Positions 56,822 to 64,000 of a stretch of 64,000 nt of DNA are shown here, in pieces. A program made the position numbers and the translations under genes. Position 1 is the first letter of the stretch; each line of letters begins with the position of its first letter. Source of the stretch: Mycolicibacterium rufum (GTDB lineage: Bacteria; Actinomycetota; Actinomycetes; Mycobacteriales; Mycobacteriaceae); the NCBI RefSeq assembly GCF_022374875.2, contig NZ_CP092427.2:1364001-1428000 (forward strand), written 5' to 3'. Below the pieces are notes generated by a model, which saw only the letters and a program-made list of their open reading frames with translations, ran no database searches and was not told the origin of the DNA.

Positions 56822-57463
56822 CTATCCGGGCTCGATGACCCCGTAGCGCTCGGCGAACGGCGTCATCAGCCGGGCCAGGTCCCGCGCCACGTCGTGGTCG
56901 GCTTCGGGGGGCATCGAGATGTAGCTCATCGCGAGCCGCACGATCGCCCGGGCGAGCACGCCCGCGTCCTCTTCGCTGCAGCGCACCCAGCTGGTCATGA
57001 ACAGGTCGGTCAGTCGCGCCGAGCAGTGCGTGATGATCGGCGCGCTGTCGGTGGTGATGATCTGCAGCAGATCGGGTTTCGAGGTGCCGGTCAGCAGCGA
57101 GATCACCAGCGGGTCGGCGGCGGATTCGGTGAAGAAGTCGCGGAACCCCTGCAGGAACGCCGCGTACACGTCGCCGACGTTGTCGATGATCGCGCCCTGG
57201 ATCTGGCCGACCAGCCGGTCGGCCAGCCGTAGCGCGTAGCCCTGGGCCAGGCCCTGTCGGGACCCGAACTCGTTGTAGATGGTCTGCCGGCTGATGCCGG
57301 CGGCCTTGGCGACGTCGGACAGTGTGATCGCCGACCAGTCGCGGGTGAGCAGCAACTCGCGCATGCCGTCGAGGATCGAATCGCGCAGCAGGACCCGCGA
57401 TGCCTCGGCGTAGGTGATGCGCTTGTCGTTGGTCCTGCTCACACGCGCGACTGTAATGGTCAC
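56822..57463 (-). CDS. alkX: TetR family regulator of the alkane hydroxylase operon (AlkX)
   Basis: A 213-residue TetR-type regulator. The helix-turn-helix (about 25-75) reads [38 protein letters not shown], and the ligand domain fills the rest. The GTG start at 57463 overlaps the rubB stop (GTGA), so it is the last gene of alkB-rubA-rubB-alkX and autoregulates the operon in M. tuberculosis relatives (Rv3249c). The palindrome at the alkB promoter is the likely target. Family ligands are long-chain fatty acids or alkanes, by inference. Confidence 0.9.
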   Translation of the reverse strand: MTITVARVSRTNDKRITYAEASRVLLRDSILDGMRELLLTRDWSAITLSDVAKAAGISRQTIYNEFGSRQGLAQGYALRLADRLVGQIQGAIIDNVGDVYAAFLQGFRDFFTESAADPLVISLLTGTSKPDLLQIITTDSAPIITHCSARLTDLFMTSWVRCSEEDAGVLARAIVRLAMSYISMPPEADHDVARDLARLMTPFAERYGVIEPG

Positions 57464-57642
57464 GGTCGGCTGACCTCCACCATGTCGAAGTCCGACTTGG
57501 CCGCGCCGCAGTCGGGGCAGCTCCAATCTTCGGGGATGTCCTCCCAGCGGGTGCCCGGGGCGATGCCGTCCTCGGGCCAGCCCTTGGCCTCGTCGTACTC
57601 GAAGCCGCACTGCACGCAGACGAACAGTTTGTAGTCGCTCAT
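57460..57642 (-). CDS. rubB: Rubredoxin RubB
   Basis: A 60-residue one-iron electron carrier. The Fe(SCys)4 ligands are Cys9, Cys12, Cys42 and Cys45 in VCVQCGFEY and [14 protein letters not shown], with the conserved Trp33 and Trp40 in between. It is an AlkG2-type rubredoxin that can replace the electron-transfer domain for AlkB. The ATG start has AAAGGAA before it. Its stop overlaps alkX (GTGA). It lies 76 bases after rubA, separated by an inverted repeat. Confidence 0.95.
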   Translation of the reverse strand: MSDYKLFVCVQCGFEYDEAKGWPEDGIAPGTRWEDIPEDWSCPDCGAAKSDFDMVEVSRP

Positions 57643-57665
57643 GGGTGTTCCTTTCCAGTGGCGTC

Positions 57666-57720
57666 GAGGCTGCGCTCAGGGCGGCGATGTCCCGCTTTTG
57701 CGCGCCCTGAACGCAGTCTC
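57666..57720. repeat. Inverted repeat between rubA and rubB
   Basis: Arms at about 57666-57683 and 57703-57720 are complementary at 16 or more of 18 positions and share the CTGCG/CGCAG core with the element at 42450-42514. The right arm touches the rubA stop codon. It could form an intercistronic hairpin that tunes mRNA stability. Confidence 0.65.
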
Positions 57721-57889
57721 AACCGGTTGTCAGGGGTTCGAAGTCGACTTTCTCGCGGACCGCGCAGTCCGGGCAGCACCAGTCGTCCGGAATGGCGTCC
57801 CACGCCGTGCCCGCCGGAAAGCCTTCGCGCGGAGCGCCTTTGGTCTCGTCGTAGACGTAGTCGCAGCCGGGGCAGCGGTATGTGCTCAC
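57719..57889 (-). CDS. rubA: Rubredoxin RubA
   Basis: A 56-residue rubredoxin. Ligands Cys6, Cys9, Cys39 and Cys42 lie in YRCPGCDYVYDETKG and DWCCPDCAVREKVDF, and Trp30 is conserved. It is the AlkG1-type. Two rubredoxins in series are usual for actinobacterial alkane operons, of which only the AlkG2 type supports hydroxylation in heterologous tests, so RubA may be accessory. The GTG start overlaps the alkB stop (GTGA). Confidence 0.94.
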   Translation of the reverse strand: MSTYRCPGCDYVYDETKGAPREGFPAGTAWDAIPDDWCCPDCAVREKVDFEPLTTG

Positions 57890-59115
57890 GAGTCCGCCCC
57901 GTAGCGCGCCAGCACCTTGTCGCGCACCCGCGGGTGGATGTTCACCTGGGTGATGTCGCCGTCGTAGTGCTCGAGCACCCGATGGTCCATCACCTTGCGC
58001 CACAGCGGCGGGAAGTAGGTCAGCCCGATCATCGACGCGTAGCCGCTGGGCAGGTTCGGCGCCCCCTTCATGCTGCGCAGCGTCTGGTAGCGCCGGGTCG
58101 GGTTGGCGTGGTGGTCGCTGTGGCGCTGCAGGTGATAGAGGAACAGGTTGGTCACGATGTGGTCGGAGTTCCAGCTGTGCACCGGCGCGCAGCGCTCGTA
58201 GCGGCCGTTCTCGTTCTTCTGCCGCAGCAGCCCGTAGTGCTCGAGGTAGTTGACGGTCTCCAGCAAGCTGAACCCGAACACCGCGGAGATCAGGATGTAG
58301 GGAATGAGCGCGACGCCGAAGACCGCGATCAGGACGCCGTAGAACACCACCGACATCGCCCACGCGTTGAGCACGTCGTTGGACCAGTGCCACTTTGACT
58401 TGCCTGCCCGCTCGAGGCGCTTGGCCTCCAGCTCCCAGGCCGAGCGCAGGCTGCCGAAGACGCTGCGCGGCAGGAACTCCCAGAACGTCTCACCGAACCG
58501 CGCACTCGCCGGATCCTCCGGGGTCGCGACGCGGACGTGGTGGCCGCGGTTGTGCTCGATGTAGAAGTGGCCGTAGCAGGTCTGCGCGAGGGTGATCTTG
58601 CTCAGCCACCGCTCCAGCGAGTCCTTCTTGTGCCCCATCTCGTGGGCGGTGTTGATGCCCACGCCGCCGAGCACGCCGACCGACAGCGCCACGCCGATCT
58701 TCGCCGGCCACGGCAGCGCGCCGTCGAAGCCCAGCCAGCTCAGGTTCGACGCGGTGAACAGGTAGGCGCCGAAGATGACGCTGGCGTACTGGAACGGGAT
58801 GTAGATGTAGGTGCAGTAGCGGTAGTACTTGTCGTTCTCCAGCCGCTCCATCACCTCGTCGGGCGGGTTCTGGCCGTCGGGCCCGAACTTCAGGTCCAGG
58901 GCGGGCAGCATGATGTAGAGCAGGATCGGGCCGATCCACAGCGGCACCTGCGCGGCGCCGTGCCAGCCCCAGTGGTTGAGCGCCCACACCAGCGGCAGCA
59001 TGACGAACAGCGCCGTCGGTGCGATCAGGCCCATCAGCCAGAGGTAGCGCTTCTTGTCGCGCCATTCCTCGACGTCCGGTCCCGGCGAGCTTCCCTGCAG
59101 TTCCTGTGTGGTCAC
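57886..59115 (-). CDS. alkB: Membrane alkane 1-monooxygenase AlkB
   Basis: A 409-residue integral membrane di-iron hydroxylase acting on medium and long-chain n-alkanes. The eight-histidine signature is HEMGHKKD (about 160), EHNRGHHVRV (about 188) and LQRHSDHHANPTRRYQ (about 330), plus the additional NYLEHYGLLRQ motif (about 290). Six membrane helices are visible. The GTG start at 59115 is preceded by AAGGAGGC at ideal distance. It is followed by rubA, rubB and alkX. It matches Rv3252c and suggests that the host uses hydrocarbons. Confidence 0.95.
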   Translation of the reverse strand: MTTQELQGSSPGPDVEEWRDKKRYLWLMGLIAPTALFVMLPLVWALNHWGWHGAAQVPLWIGPILLYIMLPALDLKFGPDGQNPPDEVMERLENDKYYRYCTYIYIPFQYASVIFGAYLFTASNLSWLGFDGALPWPAKIGVALSVGVLGGVGINTAHEMGHKKDSLERWLSKITLAQTCYGHFYIEHNRGHHVRVATPEDPASARFGETFWEFLPRSVFGSLRSAWELEAKRLERAGKSKWHWSNDVLNAWAMSVVFYGVLIAVFGVALIPYILISAVFGFSLLETVNYLEHYGLLRQKNENGRYERCAPVHSWNSDHIVTNLFLYHLQRHSDHHANPTRRYQTLRSMKGAPNLPSGYASMIGLTYFPPLWRKVMDHRVLEHYDGDITQVNIHPRVRDKVLARYGADS

Positions 59116-59158
59116 CCCGATGCCTCCTTGCTGTGAGTGCGATCACCGACTGCGATTG

Positions 59159-59192
59159 ACTATAGAGCGCACTTTGTCGCCTGTCTAGACAG
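59159..59192 (-). promoter_or_regulatory. alkB promoter with palindromic operator over the -35 box
   Basis: On the minus strand TAGACA (59187-59182) and TATAGT (59164-59159) are spaced by 17 bases, giving a leader of about 37 bases to the GTG. The perfect 12-base palindrome CTGTCTAGACAG (59181-59192) covers the -35 element, where a TetR-type repressor such as AlkX would compete with RNA polymerase. A direct repeat TGCGAT-N9-TGCGAT lies downstream. Confidence 0.65.
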
Positions 59193-59225
59193 CGAGGCTT
59201 GTTTTGTAAAGATGACACCGCTTCG

Positions 59226-59278
59226 GATCTGGCGCGCCTCGCTACCGCTGCGGTGCTCTACCGCGCCGAAATCGCTGC
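59226..59278. repeat. 53-bp imperfect direct repeat, copy A (3' end of AbiEi-type gene)
   Basis: This segment contains the last codons and the downstream region of the AbiEi-type nuclease gene. It matches 37 of 53 bases of 60165-60217 at the 3' end of the permease gene. Both copies can form a GGCGCG/CGCGCC stem. Confidence 0.6.
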
Positions 59279-60118
59279 GCGAATCAGGCGGACGACCCGC
59301 TCCGGATATTCGGTGAGGTCGAGCCACGTGAAGCGCAAGACTTGCCACCGCGCCAGGATGATGTCGTTCTGTCGCAGGCGGTCGATCTGGAACGCGTCGG
59401 CGCCGCTGTGATAAGCGAACCCGTCCACCTCGATCGCGACCCTCTGCTGCGGAAAGCCCACGTCGACGCGGTAACCACCGACAGGATGGTTCGCCTTCCA
59501 CCCGGTGATGCCGGCCTCGCGCAGCAGCTTGTGCAACAAGCGTTCGGCTTCTGACCGCGCCCCGTCAGAGGCCGCCTGCAGGAGGCGTCGCGATCGAGGT
59601 GCACCCGTGCGCCCTCTGTTGCGCAGGTGTGTTCGCCACAGGCTGTCGAGATCGACGCAACGCTGCAGGGCGTTATCCATGAGCTTGGCTCCGCCGCCAC
59701 GCTGTGCGGCCGCCTCGACCACAGTCAGGGGTAGCGCCGTCACCCTCAGTCCGTTCACCTCGACGACATCGACGCCGGGCAGATCGCGGCGCCGGACGCG
59801 CGTCCCGTCATGGCGGCGGCCGTGGCTGTCCCGCGGCACGGTGACCTCGGCGACCTTGGGCGCGAACCGCGTCAGGCCGTGCCACCAGGCTGCGGTGAGT
59901 CCGCTGGCAACGGCGAGGCGTCCGTATCCCCAAACCGCGGCCCGGATCCGGGCCTCATCGGTGAACGGCCGGTCGTCGACGAAATAAACACCTCGACCGC
60001 AGCGGCGCCACCGGCCCGATTGCACCCGCCTGTGCACCGCACGCCTGCTGAGCCCGGCATCGCGCGCTTGTTCAAGAGTGATGACGCCGTCGTGACGGCG
60101 CACGTATTCGTCGACCAT
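59258..60118 (-). CDS. AbiEi-type winged helix plus VSR-like endonuclease domain (DUF559)
   Basis: A 286-residue protein. The N-terminal winged helix (about 5-50, GVITLEQARDAGLSRRAVHRRVQSGRWRRCGRGVY) is of the AbiEi antitoxin type. The C-terminal domain (about 195-280) has the PD-(D/E)XK pattern RVDVGFPQQRVAIEVDGFAYH and QNDIILARWQVLRFTW, typical of DUF559/VSR-like nucleases. Such proteins occur in many copies in mycobacteria, and their role is unknown, with defence or toxin function proposed by family. No AbiEii toxin partner is adjacent. It lies between alkB and the permease gene as an insertion relative to M. tuberculosis. Confidence 0.85.
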   Translation of the reverse strand: MVDEYVRRHDGVITLEQARDAGLSRRAVHRRVQSGRWRRCGRGVYFVDDRPFTDEARIRAAVWGYGRLAVASGLTAAWWHGLTRFAPKVAEVTVPRDSHGRRHDGTRVRRRDLPGVDVVEVNGLRVTALPLTVVEAAAQRGGGAKLMDNALQRCVDLDSLWRTHLRNRGRTGAPRSRRLLQAASDGARSEAERLLHKLLREAGITGWKANHPVGGYRVDVGFPQQRVAIEVDGFAYHSGADAFQIDRLRQNDIILARWQVLRFTWLDLTEYPERVVRLIRAAISAR

Positions 60119-60164
60119 GCTCGGTCAGACGCAGCCCACTGTCCGACTGGTTCCCTCACCGGCG

Positions 60165-60217
60165 AATCCGGCGCGCTGCGTTACCGGCGTGGTGCTTTAG
60201 CGCGCCCGATTCGCCAG
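60165..60217. repeat. 53-bp imperfect direct repeat, copy B (3' end of permease gene)
   Basis: This segment covers the last codons and downstream stem of the permease gene and is 70 percent identical to 59226-59278. It holds an 8-base stem GGCGCGCT/AGCGCGCC that may terminate transcription. Confidence 0.6.
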
Positions 60218-61675
60218 CAGCGAGTGCCGACGGCCGTAGAGGAAGTACACGACCACGCCGATGGCCATCCAGATCAGGAACCGGATCCAGGTCAGCCCGG
60301 TCAGGTTCAGCATCAGCCACACGCACGCGATGATCGACAGCACCGGCAGCACCGGCACCCACGGCGCCCGGAATCCGCGCGGCAGGTCCGGCCGGGTGCG
60401 CCGCAAGACGAGCACACCGGCCGACACCAGCACGAACGCGAACAGCGTGCCGATGTTCACCATCTCCTCGAGCTTGCCGATCGGGAACACCGTCGCGGTG
60501 ACCGCGACGACCGCGCCGACGATCAGCGTGATCCGCACCGGCGTGCCGTGCTTGCCGGTCTTGGCCAGCTGCCGCGGCATCAGGCCGTCGCGCGACATCG
60601 CGAACAGCACCCGCGTCTGCCCCAGCACCAGCACGATGACCACCGTGGTGAGGCCGGCAAGCGCGCCGATCGAGATCACCTTGGCCGCCCAGTCCACGCC
60701 GTTCAACGCGAACGCCGTCGCGAGGTTCTGCGTCTCGGCGTCGCGCAGTTCCTTGTAGCTGACCATCCCGGACACCACGACGGTGACCGCGACGTAGAGC
60801 ACGGTGACGATCCCGAGCGAGGCCAGGATGCCGCGCGGCACGTCGCGCTGCGGGTTCTTGGTCTCCTCGGCGGTGGTGGCGACGATGTCGAATCCGATGA
60901 ACGCGAAGAACACGATCGACGCGCCGGCGAGCAGGCCGTACCAGCCGTAGTGGCTGCCTTCGGCGCCGGTCAGCAGGGAGAACAGCGACTGCTCGGTGCC
61001 GGTTCCGCCCTCGCCGGCTTCGGCGGGCGGGATGAACGGGGTGTAGTTCTGGGTCTTGATGTAGAAGGCGCCGACGATGACGACGAGCAGCACCACCCCG
61101 ACCTTCACCGCGGTGATCGCGAGGCTGACGCCGGCCGAGAGCTTGGTGCCGTACGCCAGGATCGCGGTGACGAACCCGATGATCAGCAGTGCGCCCCAAT
61201 CCACTTCCAGCCCACCGACATTCGCGACGCCGCCGCCGAAGCCGAACACGGTGCCCAGGTAGCTCGACCAGCCCTTGGCGACGACGGCCGCCGCGACGGC
61301 GAATTCGAGAATCAGGTCCCAGCCGATGATCCACGCGACGAACTCGCCGAACGTCGCATAGGAGAAGGTGTACGCGCTGCCCGCGACCGGCACGGTCGAG
61401 GCGAACTCGGCGTAGCAGAGCGCTGCGAGCCCGCAGGCGACGGCGGCGATGATGAAGGAGATCGAGATCGCCGGGCCGGTGAGGTTGGCCGCCGTCGACG
61501 CGGTGATCGTGAAGATGCCGGCGCCGATCACCACCGACACCCCGAACACGGTGAGGTCCCACCAGGTCAGGTCCTTGCGGAGCCGGGTATCGGGCTCGTC
61601 GGTGTCGGCGATGGACTGCTCCACCGACTTGGTCCGCCGTCTGTTGGTGGCCCGCGCCGCCGACTCCTGCGTCAT
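60197..61675 (-). CDS. APC family cationic amino-acid permease (Rv3253c type)
   Basis: A 492-residue, twelve to fourteen helix amino acid-polyamine-organocation transporter of the CAT group. The substrate site motif of helix 1 is VVIGAGIFTITAS (about 50), and helix 6 reads FFAFIGFDIVATTAEETKNPQRDVPRGI (about 265), characteristic of CAT-type cationic amino acid transporters. The ATG at 61675 is used, and a TTG one codon earlier is possible. The gene diverges from the FAD monooxygenase gene. Substrates such as arginine or lysine are inferred from family only. Confidence 0.87.
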   Translation of the reverse strand: MTQESAARATNRRRTKSVEQSIADTDEPDTRLRKDLTWWDLTVFGVSVVIGAGIFTITASTAANLTGPAISISFIIAAVACGLAALCYAEFASTVPVAGSAYTFSYATFGEFVAWIIGWDLILEFAVAAAVVAKGWSSYLGTVFGFGGGVANVGGLEVDWGALLIIGFVTAILAYGTKLSAGVSLAITAVKVGVVLLVVIVGAFYIKTQNYTPFIPPAEAGEGGTGTEQSLFSLLTGAEGSHYGWYGLLAGASIVFFAFIGFDIVATTAEETKNPQRDVPRGILASLGIVTVLYVAVTVVVSGMVSYKELRDAETQNLATAFALNGVDWAAKVISIGALAGLTTVVIVLVLGQTRVLFAMSRDGLMPRQLAKTGKHGTPVRITLIVGAVVAVTATVFPIGKLEEMVNIGTLFAFVLVSAGVLVLRRTRPDLPRGFRAPWVPVLPVLSIIACVWLMLNLTGLTWIRFLIWMAIGVVVYFLYGRRHSLLANRAR

Positions 61676-61741
61676 CAACGTCCTCGTTTCGTCATCGCCT
61701 GTGCGGGAATGTACCCACTACTTCCCTTAAAGTGACCTTCA

Positions 61742-63130
61742 ATGGCAGCCCAAATGACAGAACACGCGATCGTCATCGGCGCCAGCCTCGGGGGGCTGTG
61801 CGCGGCCAGAGTGCTCTCCGACGTCTTCGACCGCGTCACGATCTATGAGCGCGACCATCTCCCGGACGGGCCGGCCAACCGTGCCGCGGTGCCGCAGGGC
61901 CGCCACGTGCACCTGCTGATGGCGCGCGGCGCGCAGGAATTCGAGTCGCTGTTCCCCGGTCTGCTCGACGACATGGTGGCCGCCGGGGTGCCGATCCTGG
62001 AGAACCGGCCCGACTGCATCCACTTCGGGGCGGCGGGCCATGTGCTCGGCACCCAGCACCGGCTGCAGGACGAGTTCACCGCGTACGTGCCGAGCCGGCC
62101 GCACCTGGAGTGGCAGATCCGCCGCCGCGTGCTCGACATCCCGAACGTGACGCTGGTCGGCGAGGGCGTCGACGAACCGGTGTACGACGGGCGCCGGGTC
62201 ACCGGGATCAGGGTGGCGGGTGCGACGGTCGACGCCGATCTGGTGGTCGACGCGACGGGGCGTGGCACGCGGTTGCCGGTGTGGTTGGAGCAGTGGGGTT
62301 TTGCGCGCCCGACCGAGGACACCGTCAACGTCGGCATCGGTTATGCCACCCACCAGGTCCGCATCCCGGAGGGGTTGTTCGCCGAGAAGGTGGTGGTCGC
62401 CGGTGCGTCGCGGGAGCACCCGGTGGGCCTGGGCATGCTGTACTACGAGGACGGCACCTGGGGTCTGACGACGTTCGGCATCGCAAAGGTCGAGCCGCCC
62501 AACGATTTCGCGGGCATGTGCGCGCTGGCCGACGAGATGCTGCCCCCGCACGTCAGCGCCGCCCTGCGCCTGGGCGAACCGATCGGCGAAGTGGCGTTCC
62601 ACAAGTATCCGACCAGCCGCTGGCGCCGCTACGACAAACTCGACCGGTTCCCGGACGGGATCCTGCCGTTCGGCGACGCGGTGGCGAGCTTCAATCCGAC
62701 GTTCGGGCAGGGCATGACGATGACGTCGCTGCAGGCGGGTCATCTGCAGCGCGCGCTGCGCGATCCCGGCGACAGCCTCGGTTTGACGTTCGCGAAGGCC
62801 ACCGCGAAGACGACGTGGCCGGTGTGGACGATGAACGCGATCGGCGACCTCACGCTGCACCGGGCCGAGGGGCCGATGCCGTGGTGGTACCGCCCCGTGG
62901 GCTCGCTGTTCGACCAGTTCCTGGGCGCGGCCGAGACGGATCCCGTTCTGGCGGAATGGTTTCTGCGCCGGTTCAGCCTGCTCGACAACCTCTACATGGT
63001 GCCGTCGGCGAAGCTGGTGGGCCGCACTGTCCGGCACAACATGGCGCTGTGGGCGGCCGAGAAGCGCGGGCGGGCTAGATCCCGACGGTCACGCGAAACA
63101 GTCGCGTCGGCTCCTGCGCCATCAGCCTGA
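61742..63130 (+). CDS. FAD-dependent monooxygenase-like protein (Rv3254 type)
   Basis: A 462-residue flavoprotein of the UbiH/geranylgeranyl reductase-like group. The dinucleotide motif IVIGASLGGLCAARVLSDVF is at about 10-29, the conserved arginine loop VPQGRHVHLLMARGAQEFESLFPG at about 50-73, and the second FAD motif DGILPFGDAVASFNPTFGQGM at about 305. The substrate is unknown; the family acts on aromatic, polyprenyl or lipid compounds. It overlaps the convergent manA gene by 56 bases at its 3' end. Length equals that of Rv3254. Confidence 0.85.
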   Translation: MAAQMTEHAIVIGASLGGLCAARVLSDVFDRVTIYERDHLPDGPANRAAVPQGRHVHLLMARGAQEFESLFPGLLDDMVAAGVPILENRPDCIHFGAAGHVLGTQHRLQDEFTAYVPSRPHLEWQIRRRVLDIPNVTLVGEGVDEPVYDGRRVTGIRVAGATVDADLVVDATGRGTRLPVWLEQWGFARPTEDTVNVGIGYATHQVRIPEGLFAEKVVVAGASREHPVGLGMLYYEDGTWGLTTFGIAKVEPPNDFAGMCALADEMLPPHVSAALRLGEPIGEVAFHKYPTSRWRRYDKLDRFPDGILPFGDAVASFNPTFGQGMTMTSLQAGHLQRALRDPGDSLGLTFAKATAKTTWPVWTMNAIGDLTLHRAEGPMPWWYRPVGSLFDQFLGAAETDPVLAEWFLRRFSLLDNLYMVPSAKLVGRTVRHNMALWAAEKRGRARSRRSRETVASAPAPSA

Positions 63131-64000
63131 TCGGCCCGTCGTCGGCGGCCACCCACGCCGCGGCGCCGCGCCGCAGCGTCACCGCCGACGTCTTCGCGTG
63201 CACGGTCGCTTCGCCCTGGGTGCACAGCAGGATCTGCGGGCCGTCGTGGCGGGTGGGTGCGTCGATCTCGTGGCCGAGGTGTTCGCCGTCGACGGTCAGC
63301 ACCGACAGCGCGAATTCCGGTGCGGGCGTGGGATAGACCAGTTCGGCGCCGTCGCGCACCGCGTCGGGGTGGACGACGATGTCGACGGCCGGGGCGAAGT
63401 CGAGCACGCGGAGCAGTTCGGGCACGTCGACGTGCTTGGGGGTCAGGCCGCCGCGCAGCACGTTGTCCGAGTTGGCCATCACCTCGACGCCGACGCCGGA
63501 CAGGTAGGCGTGCAGGTTGCCTGCGGGCAGGTAGATCGCCTCGCCGGGCTGCAAGGAGAGCCGGTTGAGCAGCATCGAGGCGAGCACGCCGGCGTCACCG
63601 GGATAGCGCTCGCCGAGTTCGAGCACGGTCTTGGCTTCGCGCGCGAATTCCTGTTCGCCGGAGCGCAGGTAGTTGATCGCGCCGTCGAGCACGGCGGGCA
63701 CCAGCACGTCGAGATCGGGCTGCGGGAACGTGATCCACGTCGTGAAGAGCGCGCGCAACCCGTCGGCGTCGGACTGCCCGGCGAGCAGGTTGATGAACGG
63801 ATCCAGGTCGGCCACGCCGAGCGCGCGCATCAGAGCCACCGACCGGGCGGCGGGGGCGAACCCGGCCAGCGCCTCGAACGGGCTGAGCGCCACGATGATC
63901 TCCGGCTTGTGGCTGCGGTCGCGGTAGTTACGAGTCGGGGCGTTGACGGGGATGCCCATCCGCTCCTCGCGGGTGAAACCCTCGATGGCCTGCTCGGTGC
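63075..64000 (-). CDS. manA: Mannose-6-phosphate isomerase ManA, 5' end outside window
   Basis: The C-terminal part (about 308 residues visible) of a type I phosphomannose isomerase that links fructose-6-phosphate to mannose-6-phosphate for mannan, LAM and PIM synthesis. The zinc-site segment SLQPGEAIYLPAGNLHAYLSGVGVEVMANSDNVLRGGLTPKHVDV (in pieces near 150-195 of the visible part) carries the metal His and catalytic Arg. The frame is open through the right edge, so the start is missing. It converges on the FAD monooxygenase gene and overlaps it. It corresponds to Rv3255c. Confidence 0.92.
   Translation of the reverse strand, partial: TEQAIEGFTREERMGIPVNAPTRNYRDRSHKPEIIVALSPFEALAGFAPAARSVALMRALGVADLDPFINLLAGQSDADGLRALFTTWITFPQPDLDVLVPAVLDGAINYLRSGEQEFAREAKTVLELGERYPGDAGVLASMLLNRLSLQPGEAIYLPAGNLHAYLSGVGVEVMANSDNVLRGGLTPKHVDVPELLRVLDFAPAVDIVVHPDAVRDGAELVYPTPAPEFALSVLTVDGEHLGHEIDAPTRHDGPQILLCTQGEATVHAKTSAVTLRRGAAAWVAADDGPIRLMAQEPTRLFRVTVGI

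Overview
The window is high-GC actinobacterial DNA. Gene content and order identify it as a chromosomal segment of a mycobacterium, most likely a free-living, fast-growing Mycolicibacterium. From memory of the M. tuberculosis map, the backbone follows Rv3209 to Rv3255c almost gene for gene: rhlE, Rv3212, a ParA-like ATPase, gpm2, entC, whiB1, pdtaS, rshA-sigH, aroA-rsgA, desA3 with its reductase, ppk2, secA1, the hibernation factor, lpqB-mtrB-mtrA, tmk, sahH, alkX-rubB-rubA-alkB, an amino-acid permease and manA. No rRNA, tRNA, CRISPR array, transposase or integrase was seen, and no gene-free stretch exceeds about 290 bases.

Layout. 1-7761: RNA helicase, membrane beta-propeller, orphan ParA, acid phosphatase/isochorismate synthase/GNAT operon and a small membrane protein. 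7758-21346: an accessory catabolic island placed between the Rv3217c-type and Rv3218-type core genes. It encodes a complete route from quinate or shikimate to acetyl-CoA and succinyl-CoA: uptake (MHS permease), oxidation (QsuD), AroQ/QsuC, 3-dehydroshikimate dehydratase (QsuB), protocatechuate dioxygenase (PcaHG), then PcaB, PcaC, PcaD, PcaIJ and PcaF. Three regulators of different families (TetR, IclR, LysR) lie inside it, each beside a matching inverted repeat. 21358-26652: lipid kinase-like protein, WhiB1, the PdtaS kinase, a biotinyl carrier protein, the tiny ribosomal protein bL37, and SigH with its anti-sigma factor RshA. 26663-34604: SDR, DUF2071, two methyltransferases, an SRAP DNA-protein crosslink protein, AroA, RsgA and an aldo/keto reductase. 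34666-42436: desaturase DesA3 and its flavin/Fe-S reductase under paired palindromic elements, PPK2, a betaine-type transporter and a wax-ester/diacylglycerol acyltransferase paralogue. 42527-56633: SecA1, hibernation factor, ComF, a Rieske lipoprotein, the LpqB-MtrB-MtrA envelope-stress system, Tmk, a secreted esterase, a lipoprotein and SahH. 56822-64000: the alkane-hydroxylase operon, an AbiEi/VSR-like nuclease gene, an amino-acid permease, an FAD monooxygenase and ManA, which is cut by the right edge.

Working together: many genes overlap by GTGA or ATGA (qsuB-aroQ-membrane protein, pcaHG, pcaD-I-J, mtrA-mtrB-lpqB, sigH-rshA, alkB-rubA, rubB-alkX), which suggests translational coupling. 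The points most worth a second look are the paired 29-bp operators of the desA3 system, the tandem 33-bp duplication at the pcaG start, the TetR, IclR and LysR boxes of the catabolic island, the alkB promoter palindrome, the repeated GC-rich intergenic palindromes, and the AbiEi-type nuclease gene flanked by similar 3'-end sequences.
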